A stretch of 64,000 nucleotides of DNA from Mesodorylaimus sp. YZB2_4 (taxonomy: Eukaryota > Nematoda > Enoplea > Dorylaimida > Dorylaimidae). The notes under the pieces are model-generated. The model made no database searches, had not been told where the DNA came from, and saw only the letters and a list, made by a program, of their open reading frames with translations. Every line of letters starts with the position of its first letter. The stretch's first letter is position 1. The stretch is taken from assembly GCA_030248295.1 (NCBI GenBank), contig JASANH010000119.1:114090-178089 (forward strand). Reading direction: 5' to 3'. Shown one piece after another: positions 14,301-29,300 of this stretch. The position numbers were made by a program, and so were the translations under genes.

Positions 14301-17300
14301 TATGCCCAGTCAGCCGCAATTCTCTCTTCCAGGGCGTTCCACTTTCTCGAACAAAAAGGCTGAATCACAACATTGCAATAGAAAAAAACCCGACATCTCT
14401 AATCCCTTGCTGCACATTCCTTGTGGCTCTTACCGAATTACCTGTTTCGGTTTTTGTTGTATGTATATCAAATGATGGAGCAGTTCTCCTGAGAACCATA
14501 GACTATCAAGCTAAGAGGCATATTTTGGGATCGCGTGCGCGCATGAAATCTTATCGGTTGCTAAATGTGACGACACATTTCTTCCCAATCCTGCTTTTAT
14601 TCTTTAACCCCATGCACCCCATGCATTCTTGAACCTATTCTTACCCAAAACAAGAGATGGCCGAGAAAGTGCAACTATAGCACAAGTAAGAATTCGGCTG
14701 ACTTACCAACTTCTCGCAGTTCTTTAGTCATTGTCACATCACGTTTCGAAGTTTTCTTTGTAATTGGAGATATGATACGACGAATCGGTGGTGGAGGTGG
14801 CTGTTCGAATACAACCGGTCCCTCACTTGTCTGAGTGCCAACTTCGTTCGTAGCGACCGCTTTCAAAATACCCTGTTTGGTCAAAGGTAGGGTAATAGTC
14901 GAGCGATTGATTTCTTCTCGAATACTGATCTCCTCTGTGGTCGATTCAGTTACACGTCTCTCATTGTAATACCAATCGATACGAGCTGGTGGCTGGGCAT
15001 CTACTTGAACATTAACCGTGCGAGTATCTCCTTTGCGAACGGTCATTGGTGGTACGCCTTGAACAAATCGAGGAGGGTATCTAATCAACAAACGCTTCGA
15101 ATATTCTTCGATCTCCTCCCGGCGAATTTCATCCATTCGGCGTTTTGGTGGCATTGGAGGCAAAGGAGCCGACGGCGCTCGAGTTTCCTCTGAGAAAATG
15201 AAAAATCAGTGCAATGTGAACCGTATGCAATCATCACAACATCTACCTTGAAAAGTAATTTGTCCATAGCTGGTAACCGTGCCTACACGATTTGTTGCCA
15301 CAGCTTTATATTCGCCTTCTTTCGGGTGCAGTAAAACCAGTCGGCTTCGATTTGGGCCAGGGAATATTCGAACGTTAGGTGCAGGGTGCAATTTGTTGCC
15401 GTCGCGATACCAGGTGATTTCTGCTGGTGGTTGGGCATCAACTGTGACTTCCATGACCACTTCTTGGTCTTCCCTGACTGTCAAGTGCGGCACTTCTTCG
15501 ATAAAGCGTGGTGCGTATCCAATAAGGACCTTTTCGTCAGTTTCAACCACCGTCCATTCTTCAGTCACCATTTGCACAGCTCCTCTAGTAGTTGTCCATG
15601 ATGGGGCTTCTTCGATTCTTTCGACAGCTGAAAATGTGACACCCGAAGTCAAGGTGGGGCTGACTGGGCTGCGCCTAGAAAGCTTGGTCATGTCGCTATG
15701 GATCAGGGAAATGCGTATCGGTGTTTCTGGCGTTACATCACACTAATTCCTCGACACATGACAACAATCGTGAAACACTTACGTTTAACAGTGACATAAG
15801 CGGCGCTTGTTGCAGCACCATATCGATTAGTTGCACGCACTCGATAGCTTCCTGTTCTCGGCCTCCGAATCGTAAGGCTAGACTGATTATAACCGTGAAC
15901 AATTCGAGTTTCTTCAGTATCGCGCAGTTCAGTATCCTCATAGAACCACCTGAACGTGGCCGGTGGCTGTGCATCAATACGAACTGTCAATGTCACTGTA
16001 TCTTCTGGACGCACAATGCAGCTGGGCACAGTCTTGACTATGCGTGGGGGCGGGCCATGAATAGCTTCTACCTCTGACGAGTAATGCTCTTCTTCGAAAG
16101 TTGATTCATCATGTTTTGCGAACGGCACTGCCGATGCTGCACGACGCGGAGGAGCTGGGGGCGGTTTCACTAAAAAAAAGGAATTGACTAGGGAACAAAC
16201 ACTCTAAGACCAACTTTGTTGCTTCACATAAACTCCTGTTCAGTTTCATCTGATCGATCAACCCGGAACCGCAGGGCCCAGAACTACGAGGTCAATGCAT
16301 GTATTAGCAACTAAAACCCCACCCTAGTAGCCATCCATAAAAGGACTCACACAAGAACAAATCGTTTTTTTACTCCCCCTCCCCCTATCCACCTTACCTC
16401 AATTTCGCCTTGAACCCTTCCCCCCCCAAATGGACGTCCACTTTAGCGGACTTCCCTTCTATAGCAAATATTCATTCTAAAAAAGCATGCTATCAGTGGT
16501 GCATCGACCAATCCGCCAAAATGATGGGGATTGGTCCTCAGTCTGATCCGACGGTCGCATCTGTCGAATTGGCAACAATTTTTTGCTCTTCTTCTGTTTG
16601 AAAATAAAAATGTCTACCATACTACACATAATTGAAAAATCACAATTTTTCTCCCAAACTGGTATTGAATCCAACTTTAGGTGCAGGTTAGCTCTTCTGA
16701 GTTTTTGGAGTGGTCATAGACAGTGACAGCGAGAAAACAGAGCAGGCTGGTGAGGGCGTAGTCCCCCTCCCCCATTTCAGTATCTTATTTCTTGAATCGA
16801 ATCAGCCACCTCGAGATCGGGATCCACGCTGAGGTTCAGATCAGTCGATGCTAGAAGCTCAGCATCGCAGCAACTGAACTGGGTGACGGAAATGTAAGTT
16901 CTGGCGTCAGTGGACCATGGCGAGTGGGGAGAGAGTAATCAATCCGCCTGGATAGGAAGGGTCAGCCCGTTGGGTTGGTGTTTCAGCGGCAGGTATAGTC
17001 GCAAAACTCGCTAAGCCAGAGTATGTCCAGCCGACTTCCTCTCCCACGCCTGCTGGACTTTGTCACAGAAGGTACCTGATCTAAGCGACAAAAACACTGG
17101 CAGCACCACTAAAATCGTTTATCCTCCTGAGAAAAACAAAAGCCAAAGGATGAAAAGTGTTTTTTGATAAACTTGCATATAATCCATCTGAGTCACCCAA
17201 CGAAGAGTCTTTGGATCGACGTTTGATTGTTTGAATATTAGTTGTTTAATATCTAGTATTTACTGATGATAATAACGTCGATTTTCCCAAATATCTCCCA

Positions 17301-20300
17301 CCAATTTTGTGAAGTGGACGTCCACTTGGCGTCAGCCTCTCCCTTTCCCATCCACTTTCCGCTCACCCCACACCCACCCCCTTAGGGTGGACGTCCTTTA
17401 TGAATGGCCCCCTAGACTGCGACATCAGTAATTCTTCTCGGCTTGATCCATGGCATTGTGCACAGGGAGTAACTGGTAAAGCTTTTGCACCATGCCAAAA
17501 CCTAGGTAGGAGTAGCCAAGCAAGTCTTCAGACCTGGTCCCGACTGGGGATACTCCCAGCTGAGACTCCATGCAGAATCCCCAGACCATTCTACATATAC
17601 ATCGCACCCCTGCAAGTGCGGGGAGCCATATTACATGGCCGCCTTGAACAACTGCTTTTGTATAAGACTTTGCAGGTGAGGTGACCCTTCGGCTCTGTGC
17701 TTTTGACTCCTAATGCCGAGTAGGCTTTACATGCTGTGTAAAACTGCATAACTGATACAATCATAAAGGCCATGAAATATCAGGCTCTTCCTAAAATACC
17801 TTTAGCGGGCCTTATTGGCGCGGTCGAAGCGGCTTGTCCGTATTCATTCCTCGCCACAACAGTGTACTCGCCAATTATAGTTTCTTCTGTCGTTGTCAAG
17901 GTTGATGTGGTACCGCGAGAGATTATGCGGAATCGTTGATCAGTTTCATCGATTTTACGCCCTTCGTAATACCACGTGAACGTGGGAGGTGGCTCAGCCG
18001 TAACGGTGACAGTCAAGTGTACAGGTTGGCCCATTTGTACTTGAGTTGGTTCCAAGGGCTGCACGAATCGGGGAGCTTTCCCCACTATTACTGTCTCGTC
18101 GATATCGGTAACTGTGGTTTCTTCTGTAGTTAGCTCCATAGCAGTACGACCACCTTTTTCCTCTAAAAAATTCAATTATGGTTGTTTTCTTACTTGAATG
18201 TTTCAACTGTCGCCTTTGCTGAAAACGGTTTCGTCAACATGCCAGATAACACCTTCAGCGCAACTCTCGTGCCTTGCAAATAGTGCCATTTAACTCGTCA
18301 ATTAATCAGCAGCGCTAAGAAGGTCAGCTTCAACCCAAATACCAAAGTTGGGTTTCTCACCTATGGAGCTAAAACCATTTCTTGCCTTAGGTATACTTAT
18401 TGTACCCAGCGCACCCAGGCGGCGGGGGGGATAATCGAGACCGAAAACTCCGACTGGAGGCAGGGTAGTCTCGCGACTATATAGGCCGTAAAAAGATCAA
18501 CCGGAAAGGTTGACGTCCCCCATCCATGGGAGGTATCGATCTCCCGACCGCCAGGGCTGCTGCCTACATTATCTGTTTGACTCACTAACGTATCAAAACG
18601 TGCCCCTCTCTCCTCTGATTCTCTGTATCCTATCTGCAAAGCAGCTTGTTTTGGAACAAGTGTAGGGATATCCTCCTAGCACTGCCCTGCATCCCTGTTT
18701 CTTGTCATTAAATTTATCTGAAAATGAGAGGCGCTATGGGTTTATACGAAGTTTTTATTTTTTCCTGACATCGCCGGTATTTTGGTAAGCTGGTCTACTG
18801 TTTAATATTATTTGTCATCTATGCGCTTTATCTATCCACCTACTGCCGATCAACTCCTTGACCCCTTAAAAATTTAGTTACTTGTTGAAAAAAGGCGACG
18901 AGTTAGAAAGTCATAAAAAATTGAGTTTTGTGTGGTTTGAATCTGGGGGCCCAATTAGTTGGAGTGGGGTTGAGATGCAACCTGGATAGCGGAATGCTGA
19001 GCTTACCAAAAACAGTCAAATAGCATGGTGTCGTGTCTTCGCCAAAGCGATTAGCAGCTTGGCAAGATATAATGCCTTGATCTTCCTTGAATACCTCAGT
19101 GATTGTCATTTCGCATATTCCAGTGGTTTGATCGTATCTTTGAGGAAATTCTTCTCCTGATTCCATCACCTGACCGTCTTTCCGCCACGTGATTTCCGTT
19201 GGTTTTCCAATCACCTGAAACGGCTTTGATAGGTGAGCTCACTAGTTTTCCTAATTTGTGCAAAAATTAATTGTGGAGTAGTTCCTTGACATACTTTGCT
19301 TTAAGAATGATTTGCTACTTTCATTTACCTTGCATGTGAAAGTCACTTCTTTTCCTTCCTCCACCATGACATTTTCCAGTCTCTGAATAAAATAAGGCGC
19401 AGCGCCGGTCTCCACATCAGACACGCTCGATTCGCGAGGACTAATATGATCAGTCGTTTCTTGCTGGCGTATTTGTAATAATCCATCATCGTAAGATTTG
19501 ACCATGTGCGCACGGCGAGGTGGTGCTGGTGGAACTGATCCATAACGCCGTTCTGAAAAAAAATCAGCTACATACCAGGCAAAACTACACCAAAAATCAT
19601 CATAGATCAGGTAAACCCATGTTGAAAGTACGGGTAACATCTGCATTAGCTCTATGTAAAAAGGAGCTTATCAGTTTTTTACGCCAAGGGCTAGCACTCA
19701 AGCCAAAGACGCAGGGTCAAACTGCCTAGTAATGATGTGCTTGGGATGATAAGGGTAATTGCTCTCTCGAGTCATAGTCTTATAGCAGAGCCGCTTGATA
19801 CGCATCTTCAAACAAGACAGAGATCTATTGGGTTCGTGATAGCCTACCAGGTCGAAGGTCTGATTTTTAAGTGTTTAGGAGTCAACTTCTCTTGGTATCT
19901 ACTCGAACGCACGGCTATCCAGCTTTTTGCAGAAACTTTGCCGCTGTATCTGGTTTATAGTAGCGATTCAACACGAATTTGGAGCTGAGGCCTCGTCCCC
20001 AAATTTAAGTCACTGTTTTTAGGATCAGGCGGGACAAATCTTGGCTCTGTACTCTATTTTCAGATACTACTAGCTCTTGTTGGAAGACATCCTAGTCCCA
20101 GCAATGGGCAACGGGAGATGCAGAAACCAAACGATGGTACCATGGATTTCCTATTTAATAGACATCTACCTTGATATTTCACCCCCCAGTTTTAGGGCTA
20201 TATTTGGTCAGACAAAGTGGACGAGCATGACCTAGAAACAAATAGCACAGCTAAGTCCATGGTGTAAGCAACAATCATGGAGGTCGGGAGATCAACACTC

Positions 20301-23300
20301 TCCCTTGGCTGAGAGACATCGACCATCTCAGTCATAGGCACAATAGCAAGACTTGCCATGTTACAATCAGAGATTTTATCCCCAGAAAACTTCGGGCTCT
20401 CAGATCTCTGCCACCTGGGTGCGCTGGTTACAACGGCCAGCCATACTTGTCATAAATCCCACCCAGATTTTTATTTCAGGGCGGATTTGAGATCCCGATT
20501 TATGTCCTGACAGCGGGTATCTCCACTGATGATTCCTTCATGGCAGAAGCAAACCAAACAGCCTTCCCAGTAGTAGCGAGCCAGTCGAAAGGGATTTTTT
20601 AAAAAATTCTCTTTACAGGAAAGTATTCTTGAAAACCTTAACGCCTCAACAAATATAAGAGTCTATCCCACTTTCATAGGACAAAATCAAAACGAACAGG
20701 ATCCTCAAAAGCATCTCAGCTACACTTGAAAATAAACCCGATCTAGTTTCACGAAACGTCTTGTGTGCACAAATCAGAAAAAAGTTTAAAGGCTATTACA
20801 GTAAGAACTAGGACGTGGAACCACGAAAAACTATTTCCCTTGAGACGCAATCCACATAGCAGTCCACATGAAATCAAACGGGGAATAGATCTTAGTCAAC
20901 CCCCTCAGAATACGAATGAGTGGACGGTCCCACTGCATCTAAAAAATGCCTTCGATCCAATGATTGGTTGCGTGTTGGGCAAACTTTTCGTGCGGGCCCA
21001 CCGTCACGTACTCCAGGAGATGTTATTACTCCAAAATCATTGTGAGGAGGGAAACTATTCGAGTGGAACTATTGGCAGAGGAGGGGGGGGGGGTTGAAAC
21101 TCCTAACCCATTTTGGTGCCCTGGTTCAACCGAAAGTAATTGTTTTTTCCAAATTAGAGCGAGCAGACGTGAAATAGCTCCATGCAGTTTCTACCTGCTT
21201 CATCCCGTTACGTTATACAACATCACGACTGAGTGTCCATGTACACATTACTGTCTCAGGACATCAGCGTCTCATAATACCCCAGTAAAAAAGAAAATTT
21301 CTGAGAAATGACCGATAGCTGGCCAAACAAAAATTTCAATCCTTCCTTCATTTTTAGTTGTAAAAAATGCTATCCACGCGGTATTCAGGCAATGCTTAGG
21401 CGATAATTGCACCCAATAGTGATTAGGAAATTTAATCAATTGCACCATATCTCATGTAAAACAGAAAATTCCGCATCGAGCAAGCATTGCTCCTCAAAAT
21501 TTAGTAAACAGGTTTAGAACATAGCCGAGCTAAGTTTGATGCCAGCGACAATTCACCGCACTCAAAATTTTTAAATTTTTTTTGGAGATAACCTGACGGT
21601 ATGCTGCAACGATAAGGTGTTTTCGTGCACCCCTCGCACTGTATATCCTGCAGCCAAAAACTTAAAGCGCTCTCACGCTAGTAGCCGAATTACAACCGTA
21701 CAGATGGCCGGGCTTGGCCCCAGGTCTGATAATGGGTTCACAGTTAGACCCAAACCCAACCTAAAAATTATGATGTCGAACCCAACCCAAAACCCAACCC
21801 AAACCCATTTTATACAGTCAAACCCAACCCATTCGCTTGTGAACACAAACCCAACCCAACCCATAAAAACCCACATTTTTTAAAAACTTGACTACAATCC
21901 ATAAAACCACTTTTGTTCCGCGAAGTTATATTATCAGTATGACGCACGTTTCTGTGAAAATGTTTTCATTCTTTACTAAGCGACCTGAGGGAAGCTATGT
22001 TGGCATGGTTGCTTTACTCGAAAGTCTTCTCTTAGAGGCAAGTTAGGAGGTTAGGGGAAGAGTCTACGCTGACCTCCCCAAGGCACCAGGTAGCACAGTT
22101 TGACAGCGCACATAACTCTGAAACTTGACCTTATGATTTAAAGATTTTTTAGCAGTTGAGTGAATCATGCCCCACTTGCATCTTTCATCTACCTTCAGAA
22201 AGATCTGCATGGATGCCAGAAGCAACTTATCTAGCAGGTGATAAACTGGCATGAGCTAATCTGACTGCACCTCAATATTCGGTTTTTGGACTCCTTCAAA
22301 AACAGCATGAGACCTGAGAATTAGTGTATCCTGCTCACATCTCAACGACCCTGTTTTTCTAGTGGCGAGTTTCAAATAACATGACCCCAGCTGAGGGCCA
22401 TTTTCAGCAGGGCACTTACAGTAAATCTTACAAGCCCTGTTCCTCGAACAAGGAGATGCTGGTCTCCCATCGTCATATTCACCCGCCAATAGAGCGGCAG
22501 TGGATCACGTCAGTTCAGGCGGCTGCGCAAGATTTCGGGCTCGTAGAGCCGACAAAAACTTGCATAAATCCGCTATAATTAAGATTTCAAGGATGAGCCC
22601 CAATCGCCCAAGTGGGGGTGGGGTGTTGGGGCCGGAGGCAAAATTTCTGCAAGATTGACCTCTCGCAGACATAATTTCTCACTAGTCTATGAAAAAATTT
22701 GCTCGAATTACCAGCCTGTCTTAAGGCAAAAAATCACTCTCCAAACCGAACCAAAAACTTAAGACCACCCCCTGCCAAAAAGCAAGAGGCTTCTTCAGGG
22801 ATTCTGACCGACCAAGCTTCCAAACTTTCAAAATTAGAGCATGACTGGCATGACCTCTGACTGCGAGTCGACAAGAGATCAAGTCAGAGCTCGATATCAT
22901 CAGCTGACTGACGATTTCTCAGTTTCGTCACAGTCAGACTGACAGGTCGTACTAGCTGGGGGCATTGGGTAAGTTTTTAGAGCACTAGGATCTGTCGACT
23001 CGAAACCAACAGACATCATGTCGAAGTGGCTTCAAAACGCTGCGCCAATCAACCACATACTCATGCTGACGAATAAGGCACCCGAAGTGGAAAAGTGGTT
23101 TTGGGTTGGGTTCGAAAGAGGTCAACCTCCATAACCCAAAAACACCCTGTCTAAAAACCCAGCCCACACCCAAAAACCAAAAAAATGGGTTGGGTTTTCG
23201 GACCCAGTGTCGCACCTGGGCTTGGCCACATTTTGCGAATGGTTCAAGTAAAACCACATTAATAAGACAAAACTGGATTATTTATTCTAGATGCTTTCAT

Positions 23301-26300
23301 TTTAAACATCCAATCGAAGAATGAAGAAAGTATGAACCTTAAAAAAAGTTCTTGGTTTGAGACATTCACACACCAAGACAATCACTTTTGTGAGTACTTT
23401 TGACAGCACAACTAAAAAGCGGGGCCGGGACTATAATTTCGTTTGCCCAGCGGTGGGTCAGGTGTCTTAGAAAGCCTAGAGGAGAAATATTATCAAATGG
23501 ACTCTGTGGAAATACCCGAAAATAAGACTTAAAAGAAACCTCGCAGTGTGTTTTTGAATTCGATATCGGGGCAAGTGTCAAATGAGGGCTGATCTGTAGC
23601 AAGGTCATGACATGACATGACCTTACTACAACAGCCGCCGATCGGCTGCAGATTCTATTAGCACAGTGGTCAAATGTCCGACGGACATTTATCCCTGGTG
23701 TAATGGGCGTGTTTGGCCGGTGGGGAAGGTTGTGTATTTGGTTGCCTTGACTGACCGCCTTATACTCGTAGCAGTGCATTGGCTTGCCTTCCTTGGCCAG
23801 TCGATACGCTCCTCCAGGCGAGGCTGAAACCTGTCGGGTTGATGTCTCAGCCACCTACGACTAAGTGGCCTGCCTGAAAACGTTGTTGAGTCCATCCGCT
23901 CCCCGTGGTACTTTCTCCAATGGACGGCCGTTCAGCGTGATGCACTGGTGATAAAAGAAAGATATCCGCACCTTGATTCTTTGTCTGAGAAAGACACCCA
24001 ACCCACCGATGGTCGAACGAGATTTCAGCCCCAGCCCTGCGTTTAGATGTGCTACAAAAAGTACTCACAAAAGTGATTGTCTGAAAACAAGCACTGTGTA
24101 TTATTAGAATTTGGGTCATTTCGAACGCCCGCAACAGCTGATTGGTTCCCCGGATCTCATTCAAACCTTTCATCATGTATTCTATTGTCAGACCCTCAAT
24201 TCGGCACTTCCTGATTCAAATTTATGAATATATTTCGCAAGGTGTCATTTTAAGACTGGGACCAAAATGTTTACATGATAAATTCTATTTTTCTGCGCCA
24301 ATGGGCTACAAGTTTCGATCCTAGAACAATGAAAACGCGACTTGCAAATGCTGATGAGAAAGTAAAGTACGTAGCAGGCGCGTAACGCGGATCCACACTC
24401 ACATACACATCCCTAACTTTTCCATGATTCTTGAAGAAAGACATCTTTCAGCACAAGAAAAAACGACGAGCCCCTTTCCTGATGGGGCAGACGAAAAGTT
24501 CAAAATACCTGGTTTTATTCTAGCCTTGAAAAAGCTCTGCAGACACTCTTTGACCACGCAAGCTCTTAGCCAGAAAACATTTCAAGACCGGAAATCGACA
24601 AACTAAAACAAAAGAGACAGCACTTACGGCACTGCACTATCGCCGCAAACGGTGATCGTCAGTTTGGTAAAGAAAAATGACCACAATTAGAAACCAACTT
24701 TTTCAGTACGGGCGAAACATCTTCCCACCTTTGGCCCTGATGCGACGTCTCACGATCAGCTGCGCCAAGCCGCAATGCGTCGAGGACCAGTGTTACTAAT
24801 CCTTCGACTATTTACTAGCCACACGAACAAAATTTCGAGTACTTGCTAGCTAGCTGGCAAACTTTCCAAGGGACATAGCGAAATCCTGACTAAAAATTTT
24901 GAGTGCTTTTTCTAGTAACGACGGCAGGTCGCTTCTTCAGCTAGTCAGCCTAACGTACAGGAGCTAGGACGAATGGGACTGTAGACAACAGTTCAGGTAT
25001 AGTGACGCCTTCAAGGCTCGGGTAGATATGTGCCATCGACAATCGTGACAAGAAACAGTTGGAAATTTCCTAACGAAAGAGACTCACGATCAGTGCGACG
25101 TGTAACCAAGCCTGGTAGGCGTAGGAAGGAGGTGGCCGACCGAAGTCGGCGGGACAAAAACTCTGACTGGAGCAGCAAGTCTTGCGACTATACCTACGGC
25201 TGAAACATCAACTCGAGATGTTGACGTCTCCCAGCCAGGGGAGAGTAGTAATCTCTCTCCGACTCGCCATGGCCTACCAGGCACGGGTCACAGAAGTTAT
25301 AAGCCTACGGTGTATACTGTATGCGCCACAATACAATGCGCCTGGAGAATCGGCTCTGGCAAACGATATTGGTCGACTTCCAAATATAACACTGTACGGC
25401 TGGCTGACTTACCAGTTATAAAAGTATCTAAACGCGTTTCCTCGCTGGTCACGGATCGGCGATCCACACTGACTGGCCGCCGCCTTGTCTCGTCTTCTCT
25501 GTATGTACCGACCAAGTGGTCCAATTGCTTTCCAACCAAAACCAACGAATCGACTATTTCTTTGTAGCGTTTCTTCTGCCTTTCTTGCTTGTGTTCCGCT
25601 TCTTCTCCTGAAAAACGCAGAGTCTCGGTCCTGTGGTGGTCAAAAACTGCAAAGCTAGGATTTCCTACCGAATAGAATATCTGCTTGTTTGTCCATTTCG
25701 TGAAGCCTAGTTTCCTGTTCCACCTGTTTCGGCTTAGTGTATCGCTCTATTTGATCTTTCAGTCGTTTGACGTCTTCAGCAGTTCTAGTCTCAGTAACTT
25801 TCTTCGTAACATCGACAATATATTCCGTGGTTTCTCGAACCCATTCCTCCGTTTCCTCGACCAGTTGCCAATAACTGGTGGCAGCGTTGAATTTCTGGCT
25901 GAGAATGTCCAGGTCACGTCGAAATTGGGTCCAGCGTTCTTTCAGTTCATCAGTACGTTGGCGCAATGTTTGATTGCCTCGATAAGGGCCAGCTAGCAAT
26001 GTCTCAGACGTGGCTACGAGACTTCGAACACGAAGATCAGTTTGCTGAAAACACACGACTGGAATAAGATGGGAACTTTGGCATAGCCCTGCCTCGCCAT
26101 GACTCTACCACATCACTCAGAACTGTAAGACTCTGTTGCATCGATGCGAAAAGTGAGGGTAAAGCTCATCGCCAATCAGTCTTTTCAAAAAGCCCCAGAA
26201 AAAGTGTCATATTTTCTCGAAATTTGACCTGAGGATTCAAATTCAAACAGGCCAAAAGAGGATAATTTTATTCATCCACAGTAAATGTAACATGTATTGA

Positions 26301-29300
26301 GGCCCATGTTCAGTCGACACTAACAGGCACAGGCAGACTTCGCCTGCAATGAAGGGCCGTGATCTCGCAAAACAAATTCTCGCAAGCCTCTATTTTACAA
26401 CTAGACTGTCTGCGACAGGATATTTTGGATTTACATTGCAATGACTTCGGTAATTCCTAAAACTACATGAGTGACACCTACAGATACTCAATTTGTACTG
26501 GTACAAGCAGCATTATGCATACAAGCATCTGTCTAATCTGAATCAGTGCGGCTGATTTACAGTTTTTGGCACCTCGAAATTTTAAATTTCCCGCAGGCCT
26601 CGCTTATGAAGCTGTAGCAAATATGATTTTTTAAGAACGAGCGAAACGCGCACGGGACATGGAGAGCACGTTTTAATTTGCTATAAGTGGTCATAAAAAG
26701 ATGACTGCATCGTATACCTCTTCAAATTTTTTGGGAACTGTGAATGGTCGATGTACTTACATTGACTTTCCTTTCTACTTCTCGGAATTCATTCACAGCA
26801 ATTTGTGCCGTCTGTGGCGACTCCCCTAATCGACGGCCAAGATCTTGCACTTGCTGGCGCAAAATTTCAATGGTTTCAAAAATCTACAACAAATTCCTGG
26901 AACTTCATTAAAGTCTTTTGAAATTATTCATTTCAAAAGACAAACCTCAACAATTTCTTTTTCAAATTTTGCAACATGATTATGTTGGTGCAATTGTTGT
27001 TCCTGTTCCGTCCAAACTCTTTCCCACTTTGTTGTGCGTTCTTCGACCAACGCTGGTATTTTTTCGCATTCTTGGCGTATTTGAGGCTTGACATCTGGTT
27101 GACGAGCACGATGCACGATTTGTTGGCCTTCAGTGCGAGTAAATCTAATCAATTGTTCAATGGTTTGAGTAGCAGCTTGATGCTCTTGCACTAATTGTTC
27201 CATTCGAGTAACATCGCCGTATGGGAGACGGCCGGGTTGAAACTTTTCTTCAACACGTTCGATCCATTCATCCACCTGAAACCCACAGTGCAACTTTATT
27301 TTAATTGATATGTGCTGATGCTGAGATTATTCCATATTTTCTGTCTATTTTAAGAAAAACTAAAGGTGGGAAATTCGAAAAACTTCTAAATTTAAAAAAA
27401 GATTCAGCGGGAATTTTAGGCTTTATTACATACCTGTTGTAAATTTTTGAAAAATGTTATTGTCATAGTCGTCAGTACTTCAAATTGTGTAATTGTTTGT
27501 TGAAATTCTTGATGCGTTTGCAATAATTGATTGACAACTTGTTCCTTTTCGCCGCGAGTTTCGCCTTCAGTTCCCATTGTTTCGGCAGTGCGCAACAAAT
27601 GTTCCAGTTCTCGTTGTGCTTCCTTGGCTTTAGGCACGAAATCGTGCAATGCTCGTTCTTGACGTTCAGCTACGACGGCTGGTGGATGCTCAAAGTGAGT
27701 AAAGGCCAGCGAAGAATCGCCTTGCAATTCGGAAATATAATGAATAAAGCTACGGCATTTTTTCATGAATTCATTCCAATGATTCTGAAATTCTTTGTCT
27801 TTGACAATTTTACTTTGCCATTCTGACCAAACATCGCGCGATGTGTGTTGACGTGTGGCGAAGTGTTCTAACAGCGTTTCGACACAAAGTTGTGCCGTCC
27901 TCACATCTAACCCTTGATCAATGGGGACGACGCGACTCTGCACCAGAAATTTCTCGCCTTGTTCGCGTAGGTTTCCATAATCTGGACCCAATGACGACCA
28001 CAGTTCGTCCAGTTGGCGTTGAGCCGCCTGGTCGACCGTGTCGCGATAAGTTGTGATCATGGCTTCGAATGTGTCCATGTCAGCAGCGTACTGAAAGGAT
28101 ATAAAGAGCCCGTCATGAACGGAAATTCAAGCCAATTTTAAAACGCTTGGTGATTTGTTGCCGGCCATGCTGTGAACTCGAAAAGGAACAGAAAAATCGT
28201 ATACCTGCATGGCTTGTCGATGAAATTGGTGATAAATAGATGTTAAATCGATGCGCATATCGATCGCTCGTTTCAAGCGATCCCAACGCATTCGAATATC
28301 GTCAGCTTTTCGTTTCATATCTTCGTAATCAATGTCGCCAGGCTCAGCTTGATCATCTTGAGCCCATTGTAAAAATCGCAATACGTCGTTTTCTTTGTTC
28401 TAAAATTTGTGACATTGGGTCAAGTAGGATCGCAAATCACCACAAGGACTAATACCTAAGATGATTACAAAACTGGCTGCACTACAGGAATCACATGAAC
28501 ACAAGATTGTGCAACATTGGGGCTAACAGAGTCAGACTGATAGGGAAACACAGCTTGATGATCCCAAGTTACCCAGAGGTGTTTGCTGTGGTCCTTAGTT
28601 GATGCCGCAGTGGGTGGTGTGTGTTTACAGGTGCAATAAGCAGCGATCCAGCGGAACAACGTGCAACAGGCTGAATGGCCGTACATTGGAGAAGCTGCCG
28701 CAGGGTGCGCATGGTCTCAAAAACACTCCTTGCTGGCCTCCTAGTCGTAAGAGCCAGAAACATCAAGTCGACGGGTTTCTGTCTTCCTGGAGAGAGTGTA
28801 TCGAGCGGCCAACCAAGGCAAGCCGATACACTGCTCCCTGTATACGACGCACAAGGCTTCCCGAGAGGCCAACCCCGTCTATCACACACGGTCAGTAAGG
28901 GTATAGTGACTGGATACTACCCGCTGCTGAAGACCCAAGCCAACAGTGTGCAAGAAAGATGGGAGTTATGAATTATGAAGAGCGTACCGCTATATCACTT
29001 GCAATTTGTCGGTGTCGGTCGAGGAATTCTTTGACGGTCGGTAACGTGGTTCCCATGTCTCGATGCGAATACAGAAATGCTTCCCCGATGTTAACCAACC
29101 ATGTGTGCAATGTGGTGTATTGTTGTAGAAATTCTTGATATTTTTGTGATCTAACTAATGCTTCGGCTCTGTGCGCTGTGCACAACTCGTCCAAGGCCAC
29201 CACGCGTCTTTCCAGCTCCGTCAGCTTCCGTACTACACCCTGGGCGCCAGGCTCCTCGTTGCTGACCCTCGTAAGCAACGAGCGACCCTGGGCGAGGGCT

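Larger units (their letters stand above)
19553..25412. other. 5.9-kb intron between spectrin and Ig parts; repeats only
   Basis: No exon with a recognisable domain was seen here. It holds copies of the dispersed family A at 20275-20432, about 23770-23860 and 25105-25285, and degenerate AACCC-rich tracts. If this gene is really two genes, a promoter and first exon for the Ig part would lie here. Confidence 0.5.

Noticed and set aside
21733-21880. Telomere-like AACCC repeat
   Set aside because: The units are irregular, internal and not the TTAGGC-type repeat expected for a nematode. It is treated as a simple repeat.
23366-23895. A 162-codon minus-strand frame as a gene
   Set aside because: Part of it is a diverged family-A repeat and the remainder has no domain or supported splice sites.
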